Of a stretch of 64,000 bases of DNA, positions 54,900 through 64,000 are shown piece after piece; positions within the stretch are counted from its first letter, which is position 1; every line of letters begins with the position of its first letter. The translations under genes and the position numbers were made by a program. Source of the DNA: Cenococcum geophilum 1.58 (Eukaryota; Ascomycota; Dothideomycetes; Gloniales; Gloniaceae); contig KV748204.1 in NCBI GenBank assembly GCA_001692895.1, positions 1,206,771 to 1,270,770 of the forward strand, given 5' to 3'. The notes beneath the pieces are model-generated. The model was given only the letters and a program-made list of their open reading frames with translations. It searched no databases and was not told where the DNA came from.

Positions 54900-57800
54900 C
54901 TATACGCGCCTCTGCTAAAACTAATACGTCCCCAGCATAGTCTTAAAACGATCCTTAGTTTTTACCTAATGCCTATATAGGCGACACTAATGATGCTAAA
55001 ATAGCCAAAACCTAAAACTCCTGTGACGTTTTTATAGACCTCTTTATAGAGACATACCCCAATATTACATAGACAATCCGCTGCTCCCTACTATACCCTA
55101 AAACCTTTAAGCCTAGCAAAGCTTACCTTACCCTTATTAACTATACCAACGAGTTCCTTAATAATATTAAAATAGGACTATAGTATATATATAATACAAA
55201 CACCGCCAATAAAAAAGCTAACGAAAACCTTAGTGCCCTTATCGCTTTTTAAATAGGAACTATTAACTCCCAGGCAGAGACTATCGCCGTTTTAAAATAA
55301 TCAACCCTTATAATAACGGTAGTAACCTAGCAGAAAAAACGGAGATCTAAAGACCTACTAATATTTAGCGGAAAAGGCACCCCGCTAGAATGATAAGCTA
55401 ATTTTAAAACCTGGCATATTAAGATTAAGGGAGTCTTTAACTGGGACTGGGACTACTTTAATATAGTTTAGTCCCAGATCCTTTATATCTCGGATATACT
55501 AAAGGACAAGGCCTATAAGTTTATTAAGTAGGGCCTAGAGCTTATATATAAGAACCCAAACAATATATCTGCATGGAAATGGCCTACTAAGGAAGATATG
55601 CTTAAAGACCTTACTACCTACTACGAGGTCCTTAATACGACCTAGGTCGCAAAAAATAAGCTTAACCATTTCCCCTAGGGCGAGCGTAATTACTAGTCCT
55701 GGAAGGGAGAGCTTAATAAGCTAATAGTCCGCGCCAAAAAAATAGATAAATAGAAGGTAGACCTACTCTAAAAGTTTATTTCTCTAAAGATAGAAGAGCT
55801 AGTACTTAGACTTACCTATAAAATCAATAACAGTAACTATATAGGTTAGAATAAGCAGATAGATATATTTACTAAGAACCTCGCGAACTATGCACACTAA
55901 GCTAACCTTAAGAAGAACGCTAACTACCGCCTACCTACCTAAGCCTCTGCCCCTATATTAACCCTAACCCTAGTAATAACTAAAGAACCTATAGACCTTA
56001 ATGGAATCTCAGATACGGAATATAAGCGCCGCGTTAATAATAGACTATACCTTACCTATAGCCTACCTAGCTACTAGAAGGACGCCTATAACTTTACTAA
56101 GACAGTAAACCTAGTCCTAATACTACCCCGCTAAATAACGCAAACTAATAACCGCAGACATGGCGACCGTAGAGTTTATTATAGACGCGGCAACTATAGA
56201 GCCTATTATAGCCGCAGCGGATAACCCCCCCCTTTAACCCTACGGCTTAGTTACTCCAAACTATACCCTATATAGGAGCTTAACCCGTTAACAACGCCTA
56301 GTATTAGCGACTCCGCGCTAGTAAATATAAGCATAGCTATATCGTCGGCGAGGTATTGTCTTCCTATACTCTGACTAAGACTAATACCGACACTACTAGC
56401 CAGACGGACACTAAACCGCCCCGCTAAGATAGCCCTATACCCTAGTTATTAAAAGGCAAACCCTTAGACTAAGTCGCGTCTAAGGGTCTAAACTATATAA
56501 AGAGGAAGATAAGAAGATTAGGTCCCTATTACTAGATTAATTAGTTTTTTTTATTAGTAAGCTGCCACTTAATCTTAGATTAGCAAACAGTAATAAGAAA
56601 TTAATCCTTATTTAAACCTAACTCTCCTTATTATATAACCTATACCCCTAAGTTTATATTAATATAGTAAGCCTAATAGACTCCGGTAGTACTGTAATGG
56701 CATTTATTAATATAGAGTCTATTATAAGAAAGTATAACGTTATAACTAAGAAGCTGCTAGCACCTAGGCCACTACGCCTCGCAGATAGTATCCTAACTTC
56801 GCTTATTACAGACTACTTTACCACCTAAATATTAATTGGCCTTTATACTAAAGCCATGCTCTTTTTTATTACTAAACTCTCGCTTACTACCCTAATTATC
56901 TTAGGTATGCTTTAGCTTTAGAAATATAAGCCCCGTCCTAGCTTTAGGAAACTTAAGATCCGCTTTAACTTAGACTACTGCTTTAGGCACTACCTCCTAT
57001 AGGGGATAACTAATGGTAGTAGGGACGCCCTATATAGATACTTAGCACTACTAAGCTTAGTGCCTAGAACTATATATAAAGCCCTAATAGTAAAAGACGT
57101 TTCTAATAAAGGGGAGCCTATATAGCTGCAAAGAAATAAAATAGCGGAAGACTGGACTACCTTAGTACTTAAGACTAAAACGACGGGCTAGCCAGCCCTG
57201 CCGAGACCTAGAAAGAAGGTCCGCTTTATGCCGCCACTACTAAGAATCTAACCCCAATTTAGGTACTATTTAAACCCTAGCCGCCTAGCCTAATACCTAG
57301 AACTAAGCTATATGCTATATACGCATACTACAGCTCGCGTTATAATAAGGACTGGCTATGGAACTACTAAGACCCGAATAAGAGAAACCGCGCCACTATA
57401 ATACCTAACCTTATACCCGTTTCCCGCGCGTACTATATAGGGCCGCCGCCTCGTTTCCGCCCCCCTAGGCTGACTAAGCTATACTAGCCCAGCCGTAGCA
57501 CCGGAGAACTAGATACGCCCTAACCTAGATAATATTAAATATACTTATACTATTAATTTTACCTAGTTCTATAAATAAAAAGATATAAAGGTAATAAGGA
57601 TCTATATAGCGAAGCTAGTAGAACTAGTTAAATAAGATAAGCACTAATAGCTGCTTAAAGAGCTGCCTATAGGCCTAATAGAAGTACCAAACCTATTAGA
57701 AAGGTCTTTCCGCTGGCTAGTAAAAGGCAACTATATAATAAAGGAAGCCCGTAAAGTACTCCCCCCCTATTTTTATAACTTCCTTAAGATAAATCTAAAA

Positions 57801-59640
57801 ACTAAACCCAAGCTTCTACGTTGGAAGATAGTTAATATTAATGTTAAAAAATTCCTAAAAAGCAAACTAGGATTAACCTGCGAAGACATTCTATAACGCC
57901 TACTAAAGGAGTTTTATAAATATATTAAGCACTTCCTCCCTAAGAACGCAGATAAGCTACCCCCTTACCAACTATGGGACCATAAAATTAAGATTATCCC
58001 CGGAAACTAGGCCCTATACTATAAAAATAGACTACTCTTACCTGCTGAACTTAGGTGTGTAAAGAAGTGGATTAATAAGATGCTAGATAAGGGTTTTATC
58101 CGCAAATTAACCTCACTAGCTACCGCACTACTTTTCCTCGCTGCTAAGCCCGGCGGTAGTATATAAATCTACTATAACTACTAAGGCCTAAACACAGTTA
58201 CTATTAAAAATTGGTACCCACTACTACTAATCGGCAAGATACTTAACGTACTTTATAGTGCTAAGTACTTTACTAAACTTAATATAATTACTGCGTTTAA
58301 CCGGATCTAGATTATAAAGGGCTATAAGTAGCTTATAGCATTTATTACCCGGTTCGGACTCTATAAAATACTAGTTATACTATTTGGCCTCTATAACGCA
58401 CCCGCTATATTTTAGAATTATATTAACTATATTCTATATAACGCCCTTAATAACTACTGCACTGTCTACCTTAATAACATCCTTATCTTTTCTAAAATAC
58501 GCGCCGAGCATACTAAGTATATAAATGAAGTTATCCAAAGACTTGGTAATGCTAGACTTTAGATTAATATTAATAAGTCTAAGTTTTACTCTACTAAAAC
58601 AAAATACCTCGGCTTAATTATCTTAACTAATAGCATAACTATAGACCCTAAGAAGGTATAGGCCTTATAAAAATAGAAGGACCCGACATTAATTAAAGAA
58701 CTATAATAATTTCTCGGCTTTGCGAACTTCTACTAACAATTTATCCAAAGCTACTCTGCTATCGCTATACCTATAACAAAACTCCTAAAGAAGGATATTG
58801 GATAGCTATAGGGACTAGAATAAGCTAAATCGTTTAAGGCCCTTAAGGGAGCCTTTACTTTAGCACTAGTACTAGCATACTATAACTATATAAAGAAAAC
58901 AGTAGTAGAGATAGATGTATTAAATTAGGCTTCCGACAGAGTCCTTTCCCAGTATAATAATAACAGAAAATTAAGACCGGTCGTATTCTTCTCCGTAAAG
59001 TACTTTACGCTAAAGTATAACTACAAAATCTATAATAAAAAACTCTTAGCTATTATTAAGGCTTTAAAGGAATAGCGTCCTAAGCTGCAAGGGACTAAGG
59101 AGCCGTTTAAAATTATTACTAACTATAAGAACCTATAGACGTTTATAACTACTAAGTAGCTAAATTAGCGCCAAGTCCAGTAGGCAGAGTTCCTTTTATA
59201 GTTTAACTTTATAATTATATATAGACCTAGTAGCAAAGCTACGCTCCCTAACGCCCTAAGCCGGCTACTAAAAATAAGGCCTAAGGACGCCAATAATAAA
59301 CGCCTCCGCTACTAAGCCTAAGTCGTTATACCGCCCCAGAAAGTTAACCCTATAATCTTAGAAGAATTATTATATAAGTCCCGTAATTCTAATAACGTAA
59401 AGTTTATAGCCGCTCTAGACCCTAAAATAGCCAAAAAGTCACTAAATAAGTTAATCTGGCTAGGATACTAGGAGAATAAACTTGTAAGAGATATAGTAGC
59501 GGCCCTATATAATTAGAAAGCTCGCTATTAGCTAAAGAAGATTAGGAAATTACTCCATTATAATAAGTTAGAATATAATATTATTAACGGACAGATCTAC
59601 TTCCGCTAATATCTCTTCGTCCCTAATACCCTAGACCTCC
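54900..59640 (+). pseudogene. Gypsy-4 gag, protease, reverse transcriptase and RNase H (decayed)
   Basis: Gag reads FSGKGTPLE (near 55363) and WPTKEDMLKDLTTYYEVLNT (near 55581). The protease active site is unusually well kept as LIDSGSTVMAFI (56671-56706). RT blocks are FTKLNIITAFNRI (near 58271), FGLYNAPAIF, VYLNNILIFSK (YLNN for YLDD, near 58467) and FLGFANFY. RNase H ends with NALSRLLKI near 59250, before an integrase zinc region. TAA and TAG stops in all parts. Confidence 0.8.
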
Positions 59641-59779
59641 CGCCGTCGCCTCCCTTTCGTCTCTGCCGTCGCCTCCCTTTGCTCCTCCGCCGTCGTCGCA
59701 GGGGCGCCGCCGATTATATACCCCCTGAGGACGCGTCACACGACGCGTCACCACAACAACTAACCACCTCCACTACAAC

Positions 59780-60255
59780 CAGTCTGCCATAAGGCAGACG
59801 ACCCCCTCTACAATCAGTCTGCTACAGAACAGACGACCCCCTCTACAATCAGTCTGCTACAGAGCAGACGACCCCCTCTACAATCAGTCTGCTATAGAGC
59901 AGACAACCTCCTCCCCTACAACCAGTCTGCCATAGAGCAGACGACCCTGTCTACAATTAGTCTGCTACAGAGCAGACAACCTCCTCCCCTACAACCAGTC
60001 TGCCATAGAGCAGACGACCTCCTCTATAATGAATCTGCCACAGAGCAGACGACCTCCTCTATAACGAATCTGCTATAGAGTAGACGACCTCCTCCCCTAT
60101 AACGAATCTGCTATAGAGTAGACGACCTCCTCCCCTATAACGAATCTGCCACAGAGTAGACGACCTCCTCCCCTACAATAAGTCTGCCACAGAGTAGACG
60201 ACCTCCTCCCCTATAACCAGTCTGCCATAGAGCAGACGACCTCATCCCCTATAAC
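59780..60255. repeat. Tandem array of 13 palindrome-bearing units (6 of 35 bp, 7 of 38 bp)
   Basis: Units follow the pattern CAGTCTGCCATAGAGCAGAC then GACCTCCTC and CCCTATAAC. The 38-bp form has an extra CCC. Each unit has a 6-bp inverted repeat (GTCTGC...GCAGAC), decayed to GTAGAC in later units. Lengths 6x35 plus 7x38 give exactly 476 bp. This is a minisatellite within a retroposon, not a CRISPR array: units abut without unique spacers. Confidence 0.9.
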
Positions 60256-60884
60256 TAGTCTATAGCTGTCGCGCTGTAGGCAATTACTATACTATAAGCG
60301 TATGGCAGAGGCACCGCAGGCGCATAGCAGAGGCACCGCAGACGATGCACTGCTAGGGTAGCTATAGTAGGGGGAAAGGGGCCGGCCTGTGTTACTTTAG
60401 CACGTAAAATATAAGGTGTATAGGCGAATTGGTGTTTATAACCTATACAAGACAACCTTGTGAAAAATTTTCCTTTTAGGGTGGGTTTATATAGCAAGGT
60501 TCGCCCTTATAAAATACCCGTTTTCTAGAACGTAAATCTAGGATTAATAGCCTACTTTTGGGAAGAGTAGCTATTAATTACTAATTCCCTACCTATTCTT
60601 AAGCAAGGAGAAGAAATAGGTCACATTACCAAAAAAAGTTGTATAGGAATAACTGGTAGTTGTCTCTAAGCTGGCAAACTATATAGAGCCCTTTGTTTTT
60701 ATATGCAAAAATATTACTAAATCTATCTTTTAGAGCGCTTTTTCTACTCTAGGAACGGCAGAATACGGCAGAAATAGATAAAAGAGCCAGGATTTCTTTA
60801 TTTCCTTAGTGCAAACTAAATATTAGAGAGCAAAATACTAGGATAAAACTCCCCTAGCATCTAAAACGGGCCAGAGTGTTTACT

Positions 60885-60997
60885 TAGTTACTAGTATATG
60901 TTAAGCTGCCCTAAGGGATTTATGTATATAGAACTATAGCGCCATAGCCTAGAGGCTGCATACGCAGTATTGTATGTAGTATAATACAATCGGATAT
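60885..60997 (+). other. LINE-derived 3' end shared with LINE-A and LINE-B
   Basis: It shares CTAGTATATRTTAAGC, GGATTTATRTATATA and CATAGCCTAGAGGCTGCAT with the complement of 4370-4485 and 51925-52035. In other LINE/SINE pairs such a shared tail is what the LINE reverse transcriptase recognises; here that role is inferred. Confidence 0.75.
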
Positions 60998-61020
60998 AAA
61001 AAAAAAAAAAAAAAAAAAAA

Positions 61021-62751
61021 CCCTAGACCTCCACCTAGAAGTTACCCATCATTCTTATAGTAGCGGCCCCGCTAGTTACCCTAGCCGGGTTAAAACTTTT
61101 AACCTCTTAAACTAAATATATTAGTAGCTAGGAATCTCCCAGTTTATAGCTACCTTCGTTAAAGACTATACCCTATACTTTCGCACTAAGACCCCCTATT
61201 CTACCCCACCCGGTTTCCTAAAGCTACTAAAATTACCCGCCCGCCTATAGACTAATATCTTAATTAACTATATTATAACGCTGCTAGTATACTAACGCCA
61301 CGGTAAGGCATATAAATATATCCTTATTATTATAGACCGCCTAACTAAAATATAATACCTTATTTTAGTAACAGGACTCTTAATAGAGGAGCTAGTTAAT
61401 AGCTTTATTAATAATATATATAAGCTCTATAGTATACCAAGCACGATTATCTCTAATCGCGGTATATAATTTGTTAGCGACTTCTAGCAACGACTAAGTA
61501 AACGCCTTAAGACAACCTTATAACTAAGCTTAGCCTAGTACCTAGAAACGGACGGCTAAACTAAAATTATTAACGCTGCCGTAAATAAATACCTTTATAC
61601 TTTTGTTAGCTTTATATAGGATAACTAGGTTAACTACCTGCCGCTTACTAAGTTTACTACAAATAACCAAGTCAATAAGAGCACAGGCATCTTCCCATTT
61701 TTTGTAAACTATAGCTTTAACCCTCGCCTTGGAATTAAGCCTGCTGGCCCCTACCTACTAATACTATTAGTATAAGTAAAGAGGGAGTTCTTCCGCGCAG
61801 ACTCTATGGCTAACCGCTTTAAGTAGATATTAACATAGCTTAAGGCCCTAGCCCGGATTTTATAGTAACGCTATAAAGATAATGCTAATACCCGTAGGGA
61901 TAAGAGCGCGTTATTCTACGAAGGCGATATAGTTATAGTTAGCTTAGAAAATATAAAGATAAATAGACCTAAGAAGAAATAGGACGATAAATGGGACGGC
62001 CTATACCCCGTACTCGCAGTATACTAAAGGGTAGTCGTAGTAGACCTCCCAGACTATATCTAAGTAAATAAATCCTTTTATATATCTAAGGTCCGCCTCT
62101 AGGCTACTAAAAAGATCCCTAGCTAAGTAAATATTAATACTATAGAGCGCCGTAATATACAAGGATAAGTAGTAGAGAGAAATAATAATGGTAACATAGA
62201 AGACAAATGGGAGTTTAAGAAAATCCTTAATATATACAACAAAGACCCCTAGGGCCTAACTTATAAGATTAAATGGAAATATTATAAGGACATAACCTAG
62301 CAGCTAGAGGAAGACCTAAGGGGTTATAAATAAGCCATATAGCGCTTTTATAAGTAACACCCTAAGAAGCCAAGACCCTTAGACTAAGTATAAGATAAGG
62401 AAAAGTTACGCTAAGGTCACAGCCAACCACCGTATTAAAATTTGTGGTGGTTAAGATGTTATAGAACTTTAACTAGCAGTTAAAGTTATTTAATTAGCCA
62501 AATTCTTGCCAAGAAACGCCACGCGGATTAATTTAGGTGGCGGTATAGAGTTCTACCAACCTTACTCACTAAACTAACTAATTAGGATTTTCCATGCCCG
62601 GTATAGAAAATCGCCATTAGCTCGGTTAAGGGCGGTAAGCGGAATTAACATCTTTACAGTAAAAAAAAAAAAAATAGGTAACCCTATACACTGCCTATTT
62701 TTAAGTTATCTATTTAATTTAGGGACCAAACCATCTAGGGGAGAGGAGTAC
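61021..62751 (+). pseudogene. Gypsy-4 integrase and chromodomain (decayed)
   Basis: It resumes with LEVTHHSYSSGPASYPS. The core reads IIIDRLTKI, YKLYSIPSTIISNRGI (family STIISDRGTQF), FVSDF, RLSKRLKTTL and YLETDGQTK-like, then FFVNYSFNPRLGI. A chromodomain near 62205-62350 reads WEFKKILNIYNKD, YKIKWKYYKDIT and EEDLRGYK. Several long stretches lack stops. An A-run of 14 lies at about 62660-62673, before the polypurine tract. Confidence 0.8.
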
Positions 62752-63150
62752 TATTACGGCACTGACCTAATACATACTGTTTTATACTATCTTATACTAT
62801 TTCCTACTATTAGCTAGCCCACCACTAGTGACTTAGCGGCTAGCCCTACTATTTGTATACAATACCCCCTTTCCACCTTCTTCCCCTCTTTATACCACAA
62901 CGTAGCTATTTAGTCTACTTCATTACAGCACTGTAACATCTACCTTTTTTTATATTTGTCCATTAAAGCAAAGCTATAGCTTTCTATTACTAAGGAAGGT
63001 AGCTACCTATTACGTAAACACTATAGGTAGCCCTAGTTCCTTACAAATAGATAAAAGCTAATTTATAGTAGGTAGTTATATATTAGCTAGTAATATAGTA
63101 AAGTTTAATATACCTATTTATTTAGGCCTCTACCCTAGTTTTCTAATACT

Positions 63151-64000
63151 TTAGTCCTAGTCTATAAGCAGTTAGCTACCACTACCTAATATAGGGATTC
63201 TCACTAGTTCTTTTAGATATCTTATAACGGGATTAGCCCAAGTACTAATCTACCCCCCAGCGGTCTATATAAGAGTTTCCTCCTAAAGTTAGTACACTTT
63301 TATACGGCTTAGGAGCCTTCTATAGCCTCTAGTTTTACGCTTTTCTTTATTATTTCCACTAGCGCGGGCATAAGCTACCATTTATAGGGGTCGCAACTCC
63401 TATCTTACGCGCCTACTAGTGTAGTCCTATAAGGGCGTTATAGCTACATCCTGTAATATAGCTAGGTATACCTTCTACGATCAAGGCCTAGCCAAAACCT
63501 CTCCCGCCCAAGTAACTCCTATTTACTCCTTAAGTATACCTTACTAGCGTACTACCCTAGTAAGCAGTCCCGTCTGTTAGTATACCAATACGCGTATCTA
63601 TTCTCTTAAGCCGTATAGTAGTCTCTCCAGCTAGGACGTAATCCTACCTACCTACTAGGTATACTAGGGGTTAGAGCCTAGCTAAGGGGTAAGGTCCCTA
63701 AAGCTAGCAGTGGCTACTATATACTACGCCCTACGGGAGGTTTTAATTCCTATTTCGCGTTGCCTATAAGAGTCTCCTTATAATAGGCCGACCGTGCCTT
63801 ACAGAATAGGTTATAGACTAGGTCCTATACTAGGCAACCTACCCTACCCTATTCTACTAATTAAGCTTATATCCCCCCTTTATATAAGCTGGCCTATATC
63901 TCTAACTATCGAGTCCTTATATAACTAGCCTATATTTCCTTAGAGCCTCCCCTATATATATACGCAGGTTACGTGCACCACGCCTATTAAGGCCCTCCTG
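63151..64000. other. Degenerate DNA, unassigned
   Basis: Stop-rich in all frames with no domain I can recognise. It may be the 5' part of LINE-B or another element cut by the window edge. Several stretches keep CpA and runs of C (for example 63470-63500), so the RIP load is lower than in the Gypsy elements. Confidence 0.35.

Larger units (their letters stand above)
59641..61020 (+). mobile_element. Composite non-autonomous retroposon (VNTR plus LINE-derived 3' end plus poly(A))
   Basis: A 1380-bp insertion in Gypsy-4, flanked by a 12-bp duplication CCCTAGACCTCC (59629-59640 and 61021-61032) and ending in 23 A (60998-61020). In order: a GC-rich start with repeats of GCCGTCGCCTCCCTTT (59641-59720), a GACGCGTCA repeat (about 59732-59752), 13 tandem units of 35 or 38 bp (59780-60255), a unique AT-richer part (60256-60884), and 110 bases matching the 3' ends of LINE-A and LINE-B (60885-60997). 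CpA is kept and the poly(A) is unbroken, so it is young. It has no ORF of note and was presumably moved by LINE machinery. Confidence 0.8.
54625..62938 (+). mobile_element. Gypsy-4: complete chromodomain Gypsy element inside LINE-B
   Basis: Short 187-bp LTRs (54625-54811, TGTCACGG...CTATAACA; 62752-62938, TATTACGG...CTGTAACA) with a perfect duplication TCTAC (54620-54624 and 62939-62943). The polypurine tract GGGGAGAGGAG abuts the right LTR. Domains: gag (about 54900-56130), protease, reverse transcriptase (about 58050-58560), RNase H (about 58900-59260), integrase (about 61150-61750) and chromodomain (about 62205-62350). A composite retroposon (59641-61020) interrupts it between RNase H and the integrase core. 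Without that the element is about 6.9 kb. Confidence 0.92.
51867..63150 (-). mobile_element. LINE-B: Tad-like non-LTR retrotransposon, split by a MITE and Gypsy-4
   Basis: Pieces 51867-54059, 54478-54624 and 62939 to about 63150 belong to one minus-strand LINE of the same family as LINE-A. The reverse transcriptase reads ICKELGLPIVF and TFLSNRKL (about 63055-62980), then across the Gypsy-4 insertion KKVEIETGIL, GLPISPILFLLYIHNI, and SYMDDFVIT with the catalytic YMDD kept (about 54525-54495). After the MITE comes the thumb (54047-53745), then RNase H and the 3' UTR. The A-rich tail is at 51870-51920. Clusters of N bases occur at 52523-52580, 52766-52783 and 53257-53313. The 5' end is not located. 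Confidence 0.8.

Noticed and set aside
59780..60255. CRISPR-like array of repeats
   Set aside because: Units are directly adjacent 35/38-bp copies with no unique spacers, inside a retroposon in a eukaryotic genome. It is a minisatellite.
60255..60497. Minus-strand 80-codon ORF
   Set aside because: Starts in the tandem array and continues in the unique part of the composite retroposon. No domain and no homologous frame elsewhere.

Overview
The window looks like the genome of a filamentous ascomycete (Pezizomycotina) in which repeat-induced point mutation (RIP) has been very active. Most of it is AT-rich, CpA/TpG-depleted DNA. In it, recognisable retrotransposon reading frames are broken almost only by TAA and TAG where CAA, CAG or TGG codons would be expected. 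Introns are short (53-264 bp) with GT...CTAAC...AG signals. Only one gene (a glutathione S-transferase of the omega/ECM4 type) looks intact.

Layout. 1-1235: 3' end of a Helitron (helicase C-terminus, minisatellite, long terminal hairpin). 2380-15170: a Copia retrotransposon split by a truncated LINE (4354-5385), a complete Gypsy element on the minus strand (5566-13349) and a 248-bp solo LTR (14517-14764). 15171-16548: a rearranged Gypsy fragment that ends inside a ubiquitin-domain gene. 16549-27146: a gene block holding the truncated ubiquitin-domain gene (-) and decayed copies of REXO4 (+), a cyclopropane-fatty-acid-synthase-like methyltransferase (-), a fungal C2H2 zinc-finger protein (-) and a polysaccharide deacetylase (-), plus unidentified gene remnants. 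27401-47582: a nest. A roughly 1-kb terminal-inverted-repeat element is split by a chromodomain Gypsy element (28015-47148), which is itself split by a full LINE (31334-36251) and a second complete Gypsy element (36943-44978). 47583-48270: LTR and LINE fragments. 48718-49983: the intact GST gene. 50336-51849: a decayed Tc1/mariner element. 51867-63150: a minus-strand LINE split by a 418-bp MITE and by a third complete Gypsy element (54625-62938). That Gypsy element carries a non-autonomous composite retroposon (59641-61020) with 13 tandem palindrome-bearing units, a LINE-derived 3' end and a 23-base poly(A). 63150-64000 is unassigned degenerate DNA.

The target-site duplications let the order of events be read. 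Several insertions (the composite retroposon, two solo LTRs, parts of the mariner) keep CpA dinucleotides and are probably younger than the RIPed elements around them. The decayed cellular genes carry the same CpA-to-TpA signature, including changes at catalytic residues. The simplest reading is that the 16.5-27 kb block is a duplicated or RIP-exposed segment rather than the working copy of these genes. All identifications come from reading the sequence; no database search was run.
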